Positions 14,001 to 49,347 of a stretch of 64,000 bases of DNA are shown here, piece by piece. This DNA is from Apostichopus japonicus (Eukaryota > Echinodermata > Holothuroidea > Aspidochirotida > Stichopodidae): assembly GCF_037975245.1 (NCBI RefSeq), contig NC_092576.1, positions 34,202,611-34,266,610 of the forward strand, read 5' to 3'. Under the pieces are notes generated by a model, which did not search any database, was not told the DNA's origin, and saw only the letters and a list, made by a program, of their open reading frames with translations. Position numbers and translations under genes: made by a program. Position 1 is the stretch's first letter. Every line of letters starts with the position of its first letter.

Positions 14001-17000
14001 TAAAACCTGATTTTGTTTTTCATGATTTTATTTTAACCGAACCTCTTCTTGGATGGGTTTATTTATTATATATCAAGTGGTAAACGTTTCATACCATATT
14101 GATTTAGTTAATAGTGAATATTTAGCACGATGACTTTACATAAAAAGTACGCGAAAACATATGCACCAAAAAAATGTAATCGAAAGCAAGCACTTTGCAA
14201 GTCAGTAATTGGGAAGTTCATGGTAACTTGTTTTCAAAATTCAGTTGACATATTACAGCAAGTTCATTTAGTGCGATAATGTAGTAGGCCAAAATATATC
14301 GATTATATATTTATGAAAAAGGGCTCTTGCAGTAAATTGAAGTTCTCTGACATTTACTACACAAGCAAATATTAATAAACTCCCGAGTTCCCGTATAACT
14401 TCAGCGGGCAGTTCGTCTTATACAGTAAGCAATGTTCAAATTTCTTACCAAAAGATAGTGAAGGTATGTGCGCATAAATGTATGTGTTGCGGGGGAGGGG
14501 ATGGGAGGGAAGGGGCGAGGGGGCTAGTAGGAGGACGGTTATGAAGGTAAAATGACCTCTTACGGAGTTAAAAGTGCCGCGAAGACGTCAAAAATCGTAA
14601 AGAAGGGTTCTATGTACGATAACATTCGGGATAACAATTTCTAAATTACAAGACTTAATAAGCAGTTTCCTGTCATTAACAATGGTATACAAAATAGCCA
14701 GATGAAACTGTTTTCATCGCTCCGTTTAACCACAGCACCATATTTTCAAACGTGTCCTCAATATGTTTTGCACATAAATATGCAGTGATAAAATTTGAAT
14801 TGTATTACATGTTACTGAGTATGTATTATATTACGATATTTTCTATAAGCTATATATAGACTAGGTATATATTATATTCATGGTCTTAAGATAAAGTGCA
14901 AGTACTGTAATTTATGCTGCATAAAACAACATTTCTTTTGAGAGATTTTTCACGTTGATGATAGACAATCCGGAATGAGCAAAGTAGCACTTCACCAAAG
15001 AATATACTTGTTACAAGGCACTGGCATGTAGCCCCGAGGTTCGTGAATCAGTTAAAATCAGTTACTGTGAGTTAGAGCATGAATGCTAAAAATATGAACC
15101 TTCAATATAATAAATTTTCTTTTTTTGTGATTCTACTCATCTTTTTGTTAACCTTTTCATTAATGCATGTATAATATTGTTTTCTACACATACTTCCTCC
15201 GATGGACACTAAAAGGCTTAATTTAATCAAATAGAAATTTGAAACTTGTTTACTGTTTAACATTCATAATAAAAGCCACAAGATTAAAATTCATTCTCCT
15301 ACAGACACAATAAGAAACCCTTAGGAGGAGAGATTTGATAAAAAAAACCAGAGATTCTTAACTGCTGAATCGGTAGTTACTTTGTGACAGTCAGAAAACC
15401 TAATACTAGCATAAAAGGATGAACTTAAAAACTCCCACTCCCATAAAAGAACAATGACTCCTACATTTAAACGGAGTCTCTTACAATACTAACGTGAATT
15501 ACATGAAAAGATGACATTTAAAAGTAAAACCTGGTTCCCCAAAGAATAACATTCGTTTCTAAACCAAATAAACGCGAATAAAGAAACACGTGAATCGTTT
15601 GAGGAAATATGTGGCTTGCTGATATATTAATAGACTTACTCAAGTCTTAGATCTTACATATCATTGACAGTATTGCAAAAATGAATACGAGTCATAAGGC
15701 ATGTAATAATATCGAAGGCAGGATTCCTAGCAAGGCTACCAATTTGAAAGGTAAGTGTATCATTTCGTGGAAGGGGAGATGGTGGGGGAGGGGGTCTCAG
15801 TTAAACTTACAACATATTACTTCGTATTAACTTAAACTAAATGACATCTTACATCAACCCACATCCCCTCCTCCCGAAAATTGTTAAGTGCATTTTTTTG
15901 TAATACACATCTCTGTTATTGACTGACTAATAAAAGCCTAAAATGTAAACAATGTATAATGTAACGACACTAAGATAGTTATGTTTAATGGCCTGCTTTC
16001 ACACACTATCGAAACTGTCACCATGGTCTGTTTGTGATAAAGACCGTAAATATTTACATCCTAAGCAGCTTTCAAGAATAACAAAACGATACTTTGCCGA
16101 GTTCCTACTAAGGAATGTGACAAAAGTTAGAATGAATTTAATGAGAAAGTTCATGCGAGAAATGGAAGTTTGACTGTTACTGCATGTTATTCATTAATCT
16201 GACAGGCGATGTATACTAGACATGACGGGGGTTAATAAATGTTTCACATATTTCCTTCGTGTACATGTGATACAAACAACCTCTCGTTTCAATTGATTCA
16301 TTCCCACACATTTCCATTGTTCATTAACGTCAGTCTGTCATTGATCGTTGACAACGCACCTACTCTGATTTAAGCTTAATGATCACATTGCCTTTACAGT
16401 TGCACTAACTATAGAGAAACATTGCAGAGTCTGACATTTTCCTCACTTACTGTTGTTGTAAATGTTAGTAATCGACAATTGTAAATCCTGCGACACTAAA
16501 ATGCTGCTGAAAGTGCATACTAATTAACTTATGTTGTACGATGTAAATGATATCACAACACACAATTGAAGGTTTAAGGCGCGCTTTCGCTCTTCTATCA
16601 GTAAGACCACAATACTTGACTTAATTGAAGTTATACACTTAAGTTTACTTAGTAATTACCCCGAACACTTAACTGGTTTTGAATAAATCATGCTCGTTCG
16701 TTTCCTTTCCAATTCTACTTTCAATCGCATCAGCATCGTCATTAGTACAATATTAAACAATATAAACACATTGAAGAGAACAAGTCACGCGAACATAGTC
16801 ATTTTAATATTATACTATATAATCTTTCGAAATAGTGAACTTTACAAAGTTTGCTAGATGGATTTTTAATAATCCAACGTGATAATTATTTGCTTTCATG
16901 TTAAGAATTTTTATTGTTGTTACTGAACTCACGCTTGCACGACTTCAAACGATTCCGGGTTACTTTGGGGTTAAGACCCGTGAGCCTATGTTCAGCATTA

Positions 17001-17394
17001 AGCGTGTATATGTGACTAAACACAGCATTGTCAGCAGCCATATTTATCTGTTCCTGTTCCTACGCCTATACATACATCTCTTTAGTAATCAAAATGAAAA
17101 GTACGATGAGCTATTAGTTCAATAAATGACATCCTCAAACGTCAAGATTTTCAGTTTCGGCAAGTTATTTCTCAACTGCAATAAAACCGTCACGCAGTAT
17201 AGCTGATTGGGTCGTTCTGAATTGGTGACACCTTTATTTGATAGGATTCTTACATCACATCGTTTCGACCATAGTCTCGAAAACAAGGAAGTTTAATTTT
17301 GAGTCGAGTGTCAATTGTACAGCATAACTGGCGGTTCTGCTTATCCTTCAGAAAGTTCCTACTTGTAAGTAGACACTGAGGGGTTCTGTTGCCG
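11045..17394. promoter_or_regulatory. Shared upstream region of the head-to-head genes A and B
   Basis: There is no coding sequence between the two start codons. The outer parts are inverted homologues: about 11045-13190 matches, in reverse, about 16370-17394, for example at TTCAGCATTA near 12277 (reverse strand) and 16992. Copy A carries roughly 0.95 kb of extra sequence between its start and this block. The centre, about 13190-16370, is unique to the eye, with G-rich patches near 14490 and 15775 and no recognised gene. Both promoters should lie here; I saw no diagnostic TATA or initiator site. Confidence 0.5.
12486..13165. repeat. Direct duplication, ~342 bp unit, two copies, upstream of copy A
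   Basis: TGATGACGATTCTGATGCGA begins at both 12486 and 12828, and the similarity runs on for more than 300 bp. A third, inverted relative lies near 16430-16740 on the copy B side. Confidence 0.85.
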
Positions 17395-39611
<22,217 letters not shown>

Positions 39612-41130
39612 TCTGATATGGCTTTTGTTTTTCCATCAATAAGTCTCACGGAAGGCACGGATCTAATCTGAGACGAGACTTAGATACGCTCAATTATTGC
39701 AACTTTAAACATTATTTTATAAACAACTAATACCATTTTTTGTTTCCATTCTATAAAATTTTATTGTTTTTCTTCCATAGTGTAAACTGTAAATGGTAAT
39801 TTAGCGATAACTATGCAACCATGTTTGTCTGCAGACTTTACCTTCACTTACTAGGTAGCATTCACTTAATATGTAAAAATAACGTAGTATTTTGAATTGA
39901 ACTTAAATTATTATTTTTCTTCAATAACTGATAGTCTGATATGACTTTTGTTCTTCGATCAGGAAGGCTCCCAAGGCAAATAGCTGACATGTGATAAGAC
40001 GTGGATACACTGATATGTTTTTACATGATATAAAAGTCTTTATTTTTTTCTTTCCATATCATTTCGATTCAAATGCAACCATGCGTCACTGGCTAGGCAG
40101 CATTCACTTGTTATATAAAAGGAATACGGTATTTGTTAATTGACTTGATGTTATATTTTTCAAAAATATATTTTTGAAGCCTAATCATAGCCTAATGACT
40201 AAAATACTTGGATACAAACATGTTTGAGTGTGTACTGTATTAATGGATCCGAACACTGTTGAGTTTAATTGATCATAAATTCGTTAAAAAAAACATAGAC
40301 GTCATGTTGAAATTCATGTAATTATAATTTGTAATTATACTTTACAATTATTGTTTAGCAATATTAAATCATGTTTAGCAATGTTAATTTCTGTTTTAGT
40401 AATGTTCTGCAAAATGTATTTACACTTCGTAAAGCAACTCTGATAGGATTAAATCTACCTGAATTCTCTCATTTATAAAATGATCAAAGGCTACGACTGT
40501 ACACCATTAAAGAAACTTGATATGTATATAGTTTTACTGTATGATGTTATTTTGCCTTTCTTGTTAACCTCTCAGGTTACGAGCATTAAACTTTCCGTTG
40601 CATTAGCCTAACTCACGATTTCTCATTTCTCATTCACAAATTTGAACTTCTGTATTAAACTAAATTAAACTAAAATATGCATATCATTAACACAATTGAA
40701 TAAAGCAGTCTAATTAAACGGCAGTCTCGGATTTCAGTTTATTCAATTTAAAAAAAACAAGGTCAGGTTGATGTTATTATTTATGACTACCTTCATACTT
40801 TTGTCAAACTAACAATATTGTTTATTTCATTATCAGTTTCAATAATCTCTTATGTTATTATCTGAAATATGGTTATCACACGTCTATATTTCCCACGACA
40901 TGTCCAATTTCTACTGACTTTACGGTGTTAAGCAGATTTATAATACTGCCTACAGCATCCGGATTTTAAATATATTTAACCAAGTCTGCAAAATGTGACC
41001 CATTTTGCCATTCCGTAGAGCATACATTGGGTACTGTGACCCATTCCTCAGATGAGTTACTGCCTTCATAAGTGTGTCCATCTCCTCTGTCTCAATGTGC
41101 ATTTCGTGAATTGTTTCAGAGTGCTTGTGC
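39612..41130. other. 3' flank of copy B, inverted homologue of the copy C flank
   Basis: No gene is recognised. The segment matches in reverse about 52700-54213 behind copy C, for example at ATATTTAAAATCCGGAT near 52785 and its complement near 40961. Similarity fades near 41100, where the LINE begins. Confidence 0.65.
40699..40704 (+). terminator. Possible polyadenylation signal AATAAA for copy B
   Basis: This is the first clear AATAAA I noted after the stop at 39611, about 1.1 kb downstream. The homologous place behind copy C reads AATAGA, so conservation does not support it strongly. Confidence 0.3.
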
Positions 41131-41525
41131 AAAACTATGGATGACGTTCAAACCATTTATCAATCGGTTATTTAAGGTAAAATATAGTTGCTTCCATTAA
41201 AAAGTAACTGAAAATAATCGTTAATAGTAGTCACATTAGAATTATCTCTCTCTCTTCAGATTCATTTCCAGAATCTTTCAAAATAGCCCATGTTGTACCA
41301 CTGTCAAAGAAATTGAATTTAAATCAAAATGACTTACATAATTACAGACCCATTGCCAATCTTTTGTGTCCCTGGAAGGTTTAAAGGTCAAGCGACACGT
41401 AGACTTGACTTTACATAATATTAAACTTAACAATTCTAACATTAACAAAAACCCAACACCGCGATTTTTTTCCGTCTCCAAAGGGGTAGAAATCGGTAAA
41501 AAGTACTATTACGTAATAGATTCAG

Positions 41526-41533
41526 TGACGTCA
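41526..41533. promoter_or_regulatory. TGACGTCA site, left end of transposon 1
   Basis: Perfect CRE palindrome followed by a G run (CGGGGGGGG). A mirror arrangement, CCCCCCG-TGACGTCA, is found at the right end. Confidence 0.55.
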
Positions 41534-41817
41534 CGGGGGGGGGAGCGCAGAAGAGTGCAAACTGTATATGTTCTGCGCAATGCATTGGGTATGTAGAAAT
41601 CTCAAACTTCTCGAAAATATTACCTATTTCAGCAGTCTGTTACAAGAAAGTTAAGATTTGGATTAAGATGAAAAATCACAAATTTATACATAAGACATCG
41701 AACAAAACATCCATTGACTTCTTTTTTTATAAATTCCTTGCATTTTCTTCCTATCAAGCAACATAAACTCCGCAAAAATCAGCTAGATTGACTCGTTCAG
41801 GGAAAGCCGAAAACAAA

Positions 41818-41825
41818 TGACGTCA
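41818..41825. promoter_or_regulatory. TGACGTCA site upstream of the transposon 1 P2X7-like gene
   Basis: Perfect CRE palindrome (AAATGACGTCATTT) about 125 bp upstream of the start at 41949. Confidence 0.6.
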
Positions 41826-41948
41826 TTTGTTTACCAAGTCGAAAGTGAATGATATCGTCGCATACGATATTGCTACCACATACAGTTTCTATACACGCAC
41901 TGTAGTACGCATATATACACAGCACACCAAGCTTATACATATCGCGAA

Positions 41949-43745
41949 ATGGCTGCCGGTGGCATTGACACACAGTATTTAGATAGCAACGGCGAAGAAG
42001 TAAGGGAAATGGAGGACATGGTGGACGATCGTGGGGAAGTTTTTCCCTACATGTTCGAACCGGAGACCAGCAAAGAGGAAGCGAGATCGGACAGCGATGT
42101 CGAAATTGATCGTCTTGACGGAATACAACGGTAACGTTACGCCTAGCGTACTATACTGTATATAGGATAGTTGTGTCACTAGTAAGGCCTAGAACCGATA
42201 AATGTTTCCTAACTTTGCTCATACTCTTAGCTAGCCAATTTGATGGGGCAGCAAAATTAACATGAAAGTGCGGTCGAGTTAAGTTAAGTTAAGGAAGTTA
42301 CTACTTTCCTTAAAAGTTGTGGTAGCACATGCCCCGGAACATGTCACAGAGACATATTTCATTTGGTTAGTAGATTGAAGGAGCCAATTGGAAGAGTGCA
42401 CAACAAATTCAGAGGTGGCCTATTATTAATTTCCTAGCAGTTGTAGTGGCAAATTAGTGAAGTTACCACAAATCAGGGAAAGGGTGGGGCATGGAAAAGG
42501 TGGCACCTCACACCAGCTTTTTGTCATTTCCGCTTGAGCTAATTACATAACCAGATTTTCTCAATCTAGGGAATGGATTCAGAAGTGGGAAAGAGTTGGA
42601 AACGAGGCAACATCGGCCTGTTTTATTTTCCTTTGCAGCATTCTCCCAACAGAGGCAAGACTTCTAAGAAGAGGCTACCCCCTCCTTATTAGTGATGTTA
42701 CTTGTAAGGAGCTTCAACGGTAGATTGCCCTTCAGAGGTGCCCCTTTTCTATTTTGACATGTTAGTACAGTATGCCCCAATAATTGAGGTCGGTATGAAG
42801 TCATCGAATTGGCTCTTTATTATTTGAACTGGTTTGTATTGTTTACAGGTGTCATTGTGGCCAATGTGATGTGATGCCTACAGCAAGGGAGTGTAGATGC
42901 TGCAGCGAAATAGATAAGTAAGGACTGTGATGGATGAAGAAGGTGCTGCATGCATAACCTTACATCCAGGTTTTGAAGCTATGTGCCTGAACCCATTGTT
43001 CCTTCAGACAGCCTACTACATGTACCGTCAAACAGTATGGTGGACGTGCACAGGAAAACAGGATCCAAGAGTAAGTATAGACTACATAATTTTTGTTGTA
43101 TACCTTTATTCATTGCTCTGACCTGCTGTTGAAAGATGTAACAATACAGAGAGTGTATTCATAGTTTTGTTTCATTGTGAAAGGAATAACATTAAGATAT
43201 AGATTTGATCAAGAAAATTTGTGCACCATGTTCAAAACCTGCTTCTGATTAGGCCATTTTGTCCAAAAAGTGGTGTAATGCCCTTGAGGTTAACCCTTAT
43301 CATGCTGACTGACATAGTAGTCATTAACACAGCCATGGAACCAAATGCCACACAAAAAATGTCCACCATGCTTGTGCACGATCCATTTACAAATTTTAGT
43401 CCCCGAGATACAATGATCAGTTTGTATAAATGGCATAGCTAGGCTTACTTTAGGGGAGGCAGATTTAGGGGCCAAGCAAATTCTGGAAATCATATAGAAA
43501 TTTATTTTAAAATTGACGTCCCCAGATGGCTACCAAGCTTTTGTGTGTCTTCATCTTTTATAGCTGGTTTTCATATGATTATTTTACAGGAAATACAGAC
43601 ACACAGCATACAGACAACTTGCACGGATGAGCTAGCAGTTTTTAGGGAAGGAGATTTGTGTTGTCTCCCATCCTATGCAGTAAGGAGGATTAGAGAAGCT
43701 TTACCATCTGAACAGTATGAAGGATTTAAATTATCAAGACTGTGA
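41949..43745 (+). pseudogene. P2X7 C-terminal (ballast-like) domain gene of transposon 1, broken
   Basis: Exon 1, 41949-42130, encodes MAAGGIDTQYLDS... with an acidic stretch. It splices in phase to 42849, giving CHCGQCDVMPTARECRCC, the clustered cysteines of the zinc-binding part of the P2X7 ballast domain. About 42912 one base is lost (stop TAA), then MDEEGAACITLHPGFEAMCL follows, with a donor after 43070. The last exon, from 43590, encodes KYRHTAYRQLARM, then after an in-frame TAG and a frame change AVRRIREALPSEQYEGFK, ending at 43745. No channel domain is present. The order matches the known domain almost end to end. Confidence 0.75.
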
Positions 43746-44624
43746 GAATGTGGACTGTTTATGCCAAGTCATAGTATCATTTCTGCAAAGTTTTATAGAA
43801 ACAGGGTTCAGTCCTGTCTGTTTTGTGGCTGAATGGTGAACATTTTGGAATTCCAGCTTACATTTTTCTGGTTCATGGTATTAACTACAATCTTGGATGA
43901 AATTTTACATTTTCAAGTTTGGAAAGTACATAACAGTACTAAATAATAAAAACTCAAGTTAATTTTTTGTATGTATTCTCTCTTGTAAGCAAAGCTGTCA
44001 CTTCTAGTAGCCTGCCAACAAAATCTGGATGATTGGAATCTCAAATATACTAGGTTAAAATAGAAGAATAGTTTGAATAAAGTACCCTAAACCACTATGT
44101 CAATGGGATCTGGAGAGTTTAGGCTTTCATTTTAATAAAAGTGTAATGAGAATCAATCTGAAATTGTTCATTAATCCATGGAATATCAAGATTACTTGAT
44201 CATAAATGGGATGAAAAAAATCACATTTTATCCCATGCGGGGAACAAACAGCAAATTTCTGTCAACTCTTTTCGAGAAAAACAAAAAATGACAACATGTT
44301 TGAAACACCAAAGTTGCATACAAATAGTAAGTCAGCATGAAATTTATATTTTTGAAGTCTAAGCTCTCTAGAGAGGAATACTTGTCATTGGAACTTTTTT
44401 TTAAATATAATGTTATCATTTAGTTAGTTACAATGGAAACCAGATGTAAGTAAAACTTTAATGTAAAACTTTAGCAACTTCCCTAAAGGCTGGTAGCGAC
44501 CTGTTAATTAACACTGCTCTGCAGCTGTGCCAAAACATCATGTGAACAGACGATTCACAGAGTCGATTGCTCCCCACTACAATGAAACAAAATTAGAAAT
44601 TGGGAGGACATCAACTACAGTACT

Positions 44625-47275
44625 TCAGCAAAGCTTTTGAAATCTGCTTCGGTGTTGTTCTATGGCATCCTCATTGTTCGGATGAACATAGGAGCTTGCA
44701 AGTGGTAGGGGCTCTTTTCTGACAGGAACAGGACACTCCTCTCCCAGAGTTCCACTTCTGCAGAAGTTGTTGCAAGCAGTCAAGAAGTTCCCATACATAA
44801 TCTGTAGAATAGTAAAGATATGAAGAATAATATAATAATAGTTCTTAAAAACATACCATTTAGATAGAGGCATTCCAATCACTCCATTTCGGTCAGTAGG
44901 CATGGCACAGTTGTTAGTTAAGTCTTTGGATGCCCAACTAAGGCGACAGCTGAGTACACCTCAATTGGTGTGGATACATGGGTCAGGTTTTACCTGACAA
45001 CTTGTGCCTGAACAATTCCAATATATTTTTTACTGATTACAGCAAAAACCCTACACCTGTTTGTGCACCTAATATTATGGATTATGTAATCTTCAGCAGG
45101 ATGTGTGGTCATTTTCTCAGTAGCTTAACCACTGTTTATGTAGTAAAGTAAACACGTGGACAGAGTAACATCCTGTCTCATCCCCTTGTAATCCATGGTA
45201 AAAGAGTGTATAAGATGCAACTTTCACCATTTGTATTCAGTAGCAGATATCCAGCCAAGTGAAGATATAATATACTCTGTTAAATCCAACTACTTCTTTG
45301 TGCCTTTATTTCTTGTTCACATACAGCTGTGACAACTCTACCAGATACAGTATGTATATGCTAATTGAAGTAAAGACTGATGGCCTCACCACATATTCCA
45401 GACTACCCCACAGTGTTGGTGTCAAAATTAATAATGATCCTCTTTCCAGAAAGTTATGGCATCAATTGATTTTCCAGACTAATCTACTATCAATCTTGAA
45501 ATTACCTTGAAGCGTCATCTTTGTCATGTACAGATGAATTAACTGACGGAGAGTAGTCCGGACTACCTGGCGGTTTTTCGGTGTATCCCGATGTGGAGCC
45601 ACAGTAGCAGACGGACCATCATCGCCACTGTGAGATGGCCCTGGTTGCTTTGATGGTGTTCTTGTCTCTGTTGGTCCAGTCAACAACTTCAATGGTGGTA
45701 GGGGACCAGTGAACACTGGACTTCTACATACATGTGTTACATTCACTGAAAATTAGAATAAACGCTTATTATACCACACACATACAGTAGGCTGCTCTTG
45801 GACAGGGGTCAGCTGCCTAGATGGTTCACATATCTTTTCTGGAGGAGAGCATATCGTCCTGCTTTATGTGGCTGCAAAAATATAGGCCACTCACACCATG
45901 AGCATTGCAAATGACTACAGCTTGGTTTCATATAGTATAACTACAATGTAATCTCCCTTCTCTCAGTAACTATAGATGTAGCCTTTATATTTTCCTGTGA
46001 AGCCATCAGGTATAGCCTCCTCAACCACTCTCGTCAGGCAGGCGGATATGATGGATAAAATACAATGTATATTATCCCCTAGTCAGCCTGCCCGATGTGC
46101 AGTTTTAATTGCTTTTTTGCTTTCAACGAGTACTGTTTCTAAAATTTTGGCCCCTGTACTCACTTCTGCTATAGAATACTCTATAGATGTATGAAAGTTT
46201 TCCATTCTTCCTTGTATTACCCTAGCTTACACTTCTGTACCACATTTTCTCCCCCACCCCCCCCTCCCCATCCATCACTCTATTAAAGCCTATTTATGGG
46301 GACCTTTCGGCCGAAATACTGCTGCCTCCTTTTTGTCTGGTAGCTTGCCCCCCCATATAAATGCGTCGATTTTTTACTGGTGCAGATTCCTTGTATCCCG
46401 TTCAAAACTGACTACTTAAATCTTTAACGCCTGTCACCACCCTCCCCTCCCCCATTTCCCAACTGTTTTTTCGGTAATATCAAGCACATGTCTATAAGAT
46501 CATGCTACCTTTAGATGGAGATGTACATTCTGCAGAATCCTGCCTTTATTTTCACTGCAGTTGGTTGGGGAACAGCTTCTAGATTAATCTAAGTATTGAA
46601 AATTGGGAAAGAAAATAACAAGGAAGTTATGAAAGTTCATTTAAGAAAGCAGTTTGATATGTTTGAAAGTACCTGTCACAAGCGTTTTCTCTTGTAACAA
46701 AAATTGCAGCCCTACCAACAAAAATGGCAAAATATAAGGATGTCATTTACTGTGAAACATATGAGCTATGACTCTGAGTATATAGATAGGTGGGATCACA
46801 TTATAATATTGGGCAAAATGACATGTAAACATCTTATGCTTGTTATTCTGGATTTTTCATGATGTACCACAGATAAAAGTTAATATAGCCCTAGCCTACG
46901 CCTAACTTTATCGTCGCCGTACCTAATTTAGGGCCTAACTAACTGAACGAAATTATAAGAATTAGCATACTGTAAGTTAGTAATAATACCAAGTTCGTCC
47001 TTGTTGTAGTAGACCTAGGCCAGAAAATACACTTACTCTTTTCCGATCCAGCTTCGCAACTACTGGTCTACTTGTTTCTATATCTCCTCGAGATTTGAAG
47101 ATACTTTCTCCAAATAGAGAAGGAACGGCATTGTCTTGTAGACGGCGAGCTGTTGGTGTTCCAAGTCCAAGTTGCGCGGATAGGCGATAGGAATCGAAAC
47201 TTTAACTGGTGAAGAGCGCACTGCACACATAGATTCGCAAGATTCGCTCGAAGGTCCAAGCCAATCTGTACTTAG
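44625..47275 (-). pseudogene. THAP-domain gene of transposon 1 (probable transposase), fragmentary
   Basis: The exon at 47037 to about 47275 reads, on the minus strand, FERILRIYVCSALFTS, a stop, SFDSYRLSAQLGLGTPTARR and then NAVPSLFGES, ending at a gtaagt donor. This is the C-terminal half of a THAP finger with its usual AVPxxF tail. The next exon, 45506-45745, is rich in Pro/Ser/Thr (TGPTETRTPSKQPGPSHSGD). A last exon, about 44625-44801, ends ...HRSRFQKLC, with another possible exon at 44855-44940. I could not identify a catalytic core. The 44625-45745 exons are tentative. Confidence 0.5.
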
Positions 47276-47473
47276 GCAGCTAGGCTGGCTGTGTGCACTG
47301 GTACTAAGCTATCGCTGTATACAGTGTTTGACGAACACGAAACTTTATTGTACTGTTGTGCACCCATTCTCATCTGATATTTTGTTTACTGTTCATGACG
47401 TATTGTTTACGGCTTTGATCTCGGTTAGCATATTAGGCATATCTAGCTTTGGTAACATTGGCGGTTCCCCCCG

Positions 47474-47481
47474 TGACGTCA
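47474..47481. promoter_or_regulatory. TGACGTCA site, right end of transposon 1
   Basis: Perfect CRE palindrome about 200 bp upstream of the minus-strand THAP exon and about 150 bp inside the right terminus. Confidence 0.55.
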
Positions 47482-49347
47482 TTATCTTACGGAATTAGCT
47501 TGGTTATTAACGTAATTAAAACAGCAAAGAAACAATTGCGGAACTCCAAATTTGGAATATAGGGTTTTGATATGTAGCTTTTCAATTTGTGTAAGTTTGA
47601 AGGAAATCTGTTACGTGTCACTTGACCTTTAAGAGAAAATTGCAACTGCACGGTTGCAAATTTATTTACACGACTGTGGGCTATTCTCTATGATGCAATC
47701 CGCATATCGTAGTTTCCCCTCTACTGAGACTGCTTCCATCAAAATATACAACAATATGCTTTTTGCTATTGATAAAGGTCTTGAGGCTGTCGTCGTCTTG
47801 CTTGACTTCTCGTCAGCTTTCGACACGATTGACTATCAAATCGTCTTTAAATATTGCAGCGTAGCTACGGTATTTCTATAAATTTGCTTGAGTCCTATAT
47901 TAAAGACCGAAAGCAAACGTAAATGATTCTCTTTCTAATGCTTACATCAATACATTGAGGGCTCCACAAGGGTCTGTCCTTGGACCATTTGGATTTATTT
48001 GTATACTCGTCCTTTAATTAATCTTATCGATTCACATAAGGGTGTTCAACCCGTATGTATGCTGACAATACGCAACTTTACATGATCATAAAACAAAATG
48101 ATCATAATGCATGTCTAACCAGTATCTACAATTGTATCGCTGACATCAAGCAATGGTGTACTTACATCAGTTCACTCATTAACGATTCAAAGGCCGAAGT
48201 CAACCAAGTTCCCTCCCTTTCCATTTTAGAAATTCGAGTAACCTATCTGACCTCACTGTAGGCACAAATACAGTGCCTTCCGAAAATGCACGTGATCTTG
48301 GTGTATTGCTTGACGATAAACTCGTTTGCAAAACTATATTCAGAATAGTTGTCGTTTAGCTGCGTATGGTATATACAAAATTGGTAAATTCAGGAGGTAT
48401 CTAGGTGAAGGCTCAACTGAATGACTGGTTCAAGCTTTTGTTTCCTTCTTTCTGGATTACTGCAACAGTTATTGTCAATTTGCATATAGCTCCCCTTCAG
48501 AGAATTCAGAACGCTGCTGCGCGCCTAGTCTCACTCACTGAAAAGTTGATCACATCACTCCTGTACTACGTTCATTGCACTGGCTTCCCATCTCTCAGCA
48601 CACCCAGTTTGAGATCTACGCTCACCTACAAAGTTATCAACGGGCTTGCTACTCAATATATCACTGACTTTCTTTCCCTTTTGCGTCGGTCAACTACAGT
48701 TACGCTTCGCTCTTCCTATCATGCGCATTTGTAATTAAATCCTGGTCTACGTACCTGCACTCACGCGTTATGGCGATCGTTCATTCTCTGTCGCTTCACC
48801 TTCTCTTTGGATCAAACTCCCATTTCACGTTCGTGACTCTCCCACCCCTGTAATGTTTTAAGAGACAACTTATAACATTTATGTTTGATTCCTAGCTTCT
48901 ATTTTTGTACTTGGTTTCCACTGTCTCTTTCCTACTTTTTAAAGCGCTATATTAAGCGTTATATAAATTTAATTTATGATTATTATTATTTATTTTGCAC
49001 ATTTTGGAAGATTTCAGTTACCATTTTCTCTGCAGAAAAAGGACCAAGAAAACAAATAAAAATATAAAGGACTATTAAATGTTGTTAACTGACTGTTAAT
49101 TGCATTCTATAATTTCATTTTAAGATCGAAATTCAGACAAATTAATAACATTACGCCCTTGATATCTTTTAGAACAATTCAGAAATCGAATTAACATGTC
49201 TCACCATATATTTTCAATCTGCTGATTCTAACTTTGTTGTCGCTGTGTATGGAATATTTGGTTTTATATTCCTATTCATCAGCGTTGAAGCTATATGAAA
49301 CAGATAATCCCAGCCATAATAATATATAACAGGGGCGTGTCAAGGAG

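Larger units (their letters stand above)
41381..47632. mobile_element. TTAA-flanked DNA transposon 1 (Kolobok-like), 6244 bp, nested in the LINE
   Basis: TTAA at 41381-41384 and 47629-47632 flanks 41385-47628. The ends are AGGTCAAGCGACACGTA (left) and AGGTCAAGTGACACGTA (right, reversed). GACACG occupies the same place, positions 10-15, as in transposon 2. Removing the element and one TTAA leaves the LINE reading through, in one frame except for one stop at the junction, from its PIAN motif to EKIATARL. It carries a plus-strand P2X7-like gene at the left and minus-strand THAP and other exons at the right, the same convergent layout as transposon 2. Confidence 0.85.
41180..48990 (+). mobile_element. 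Dead CR1/L2-type LINE, split by transposon 1
   Basis: Reverse-transcriptase pieces occur in order on the plus strand. Before the insertion: FPESFKIAHVVPLSKK and NYRPIAN (41255-41380). After it: EKIATARLQIYL, QSAYRSFPSTETA and LLDFSSAFDTID (47633-47880), APQGSVLGP (near 47960), YADNTQLY (48055) and LQRIQNAAARLV (48500). The 3' end, with GCGCTATATTAAGCG and ATTATT units near 48950, is typical of CR1/L2-like LINEs. The 5' part is missing. Several frameshifts are present, and the catalytic YADD is YADN, so it cannot be active. Confidence 0.8.

Noticed and set aside
40950-41132. Minus-strand frame with ETEEMDTLMKAVTHLRNGSQ in the flank of copy B
   Set aside because: The homologous segment behind copy C does not keep this frame. 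A different frame is partly kept, but it has no recognisable motif.
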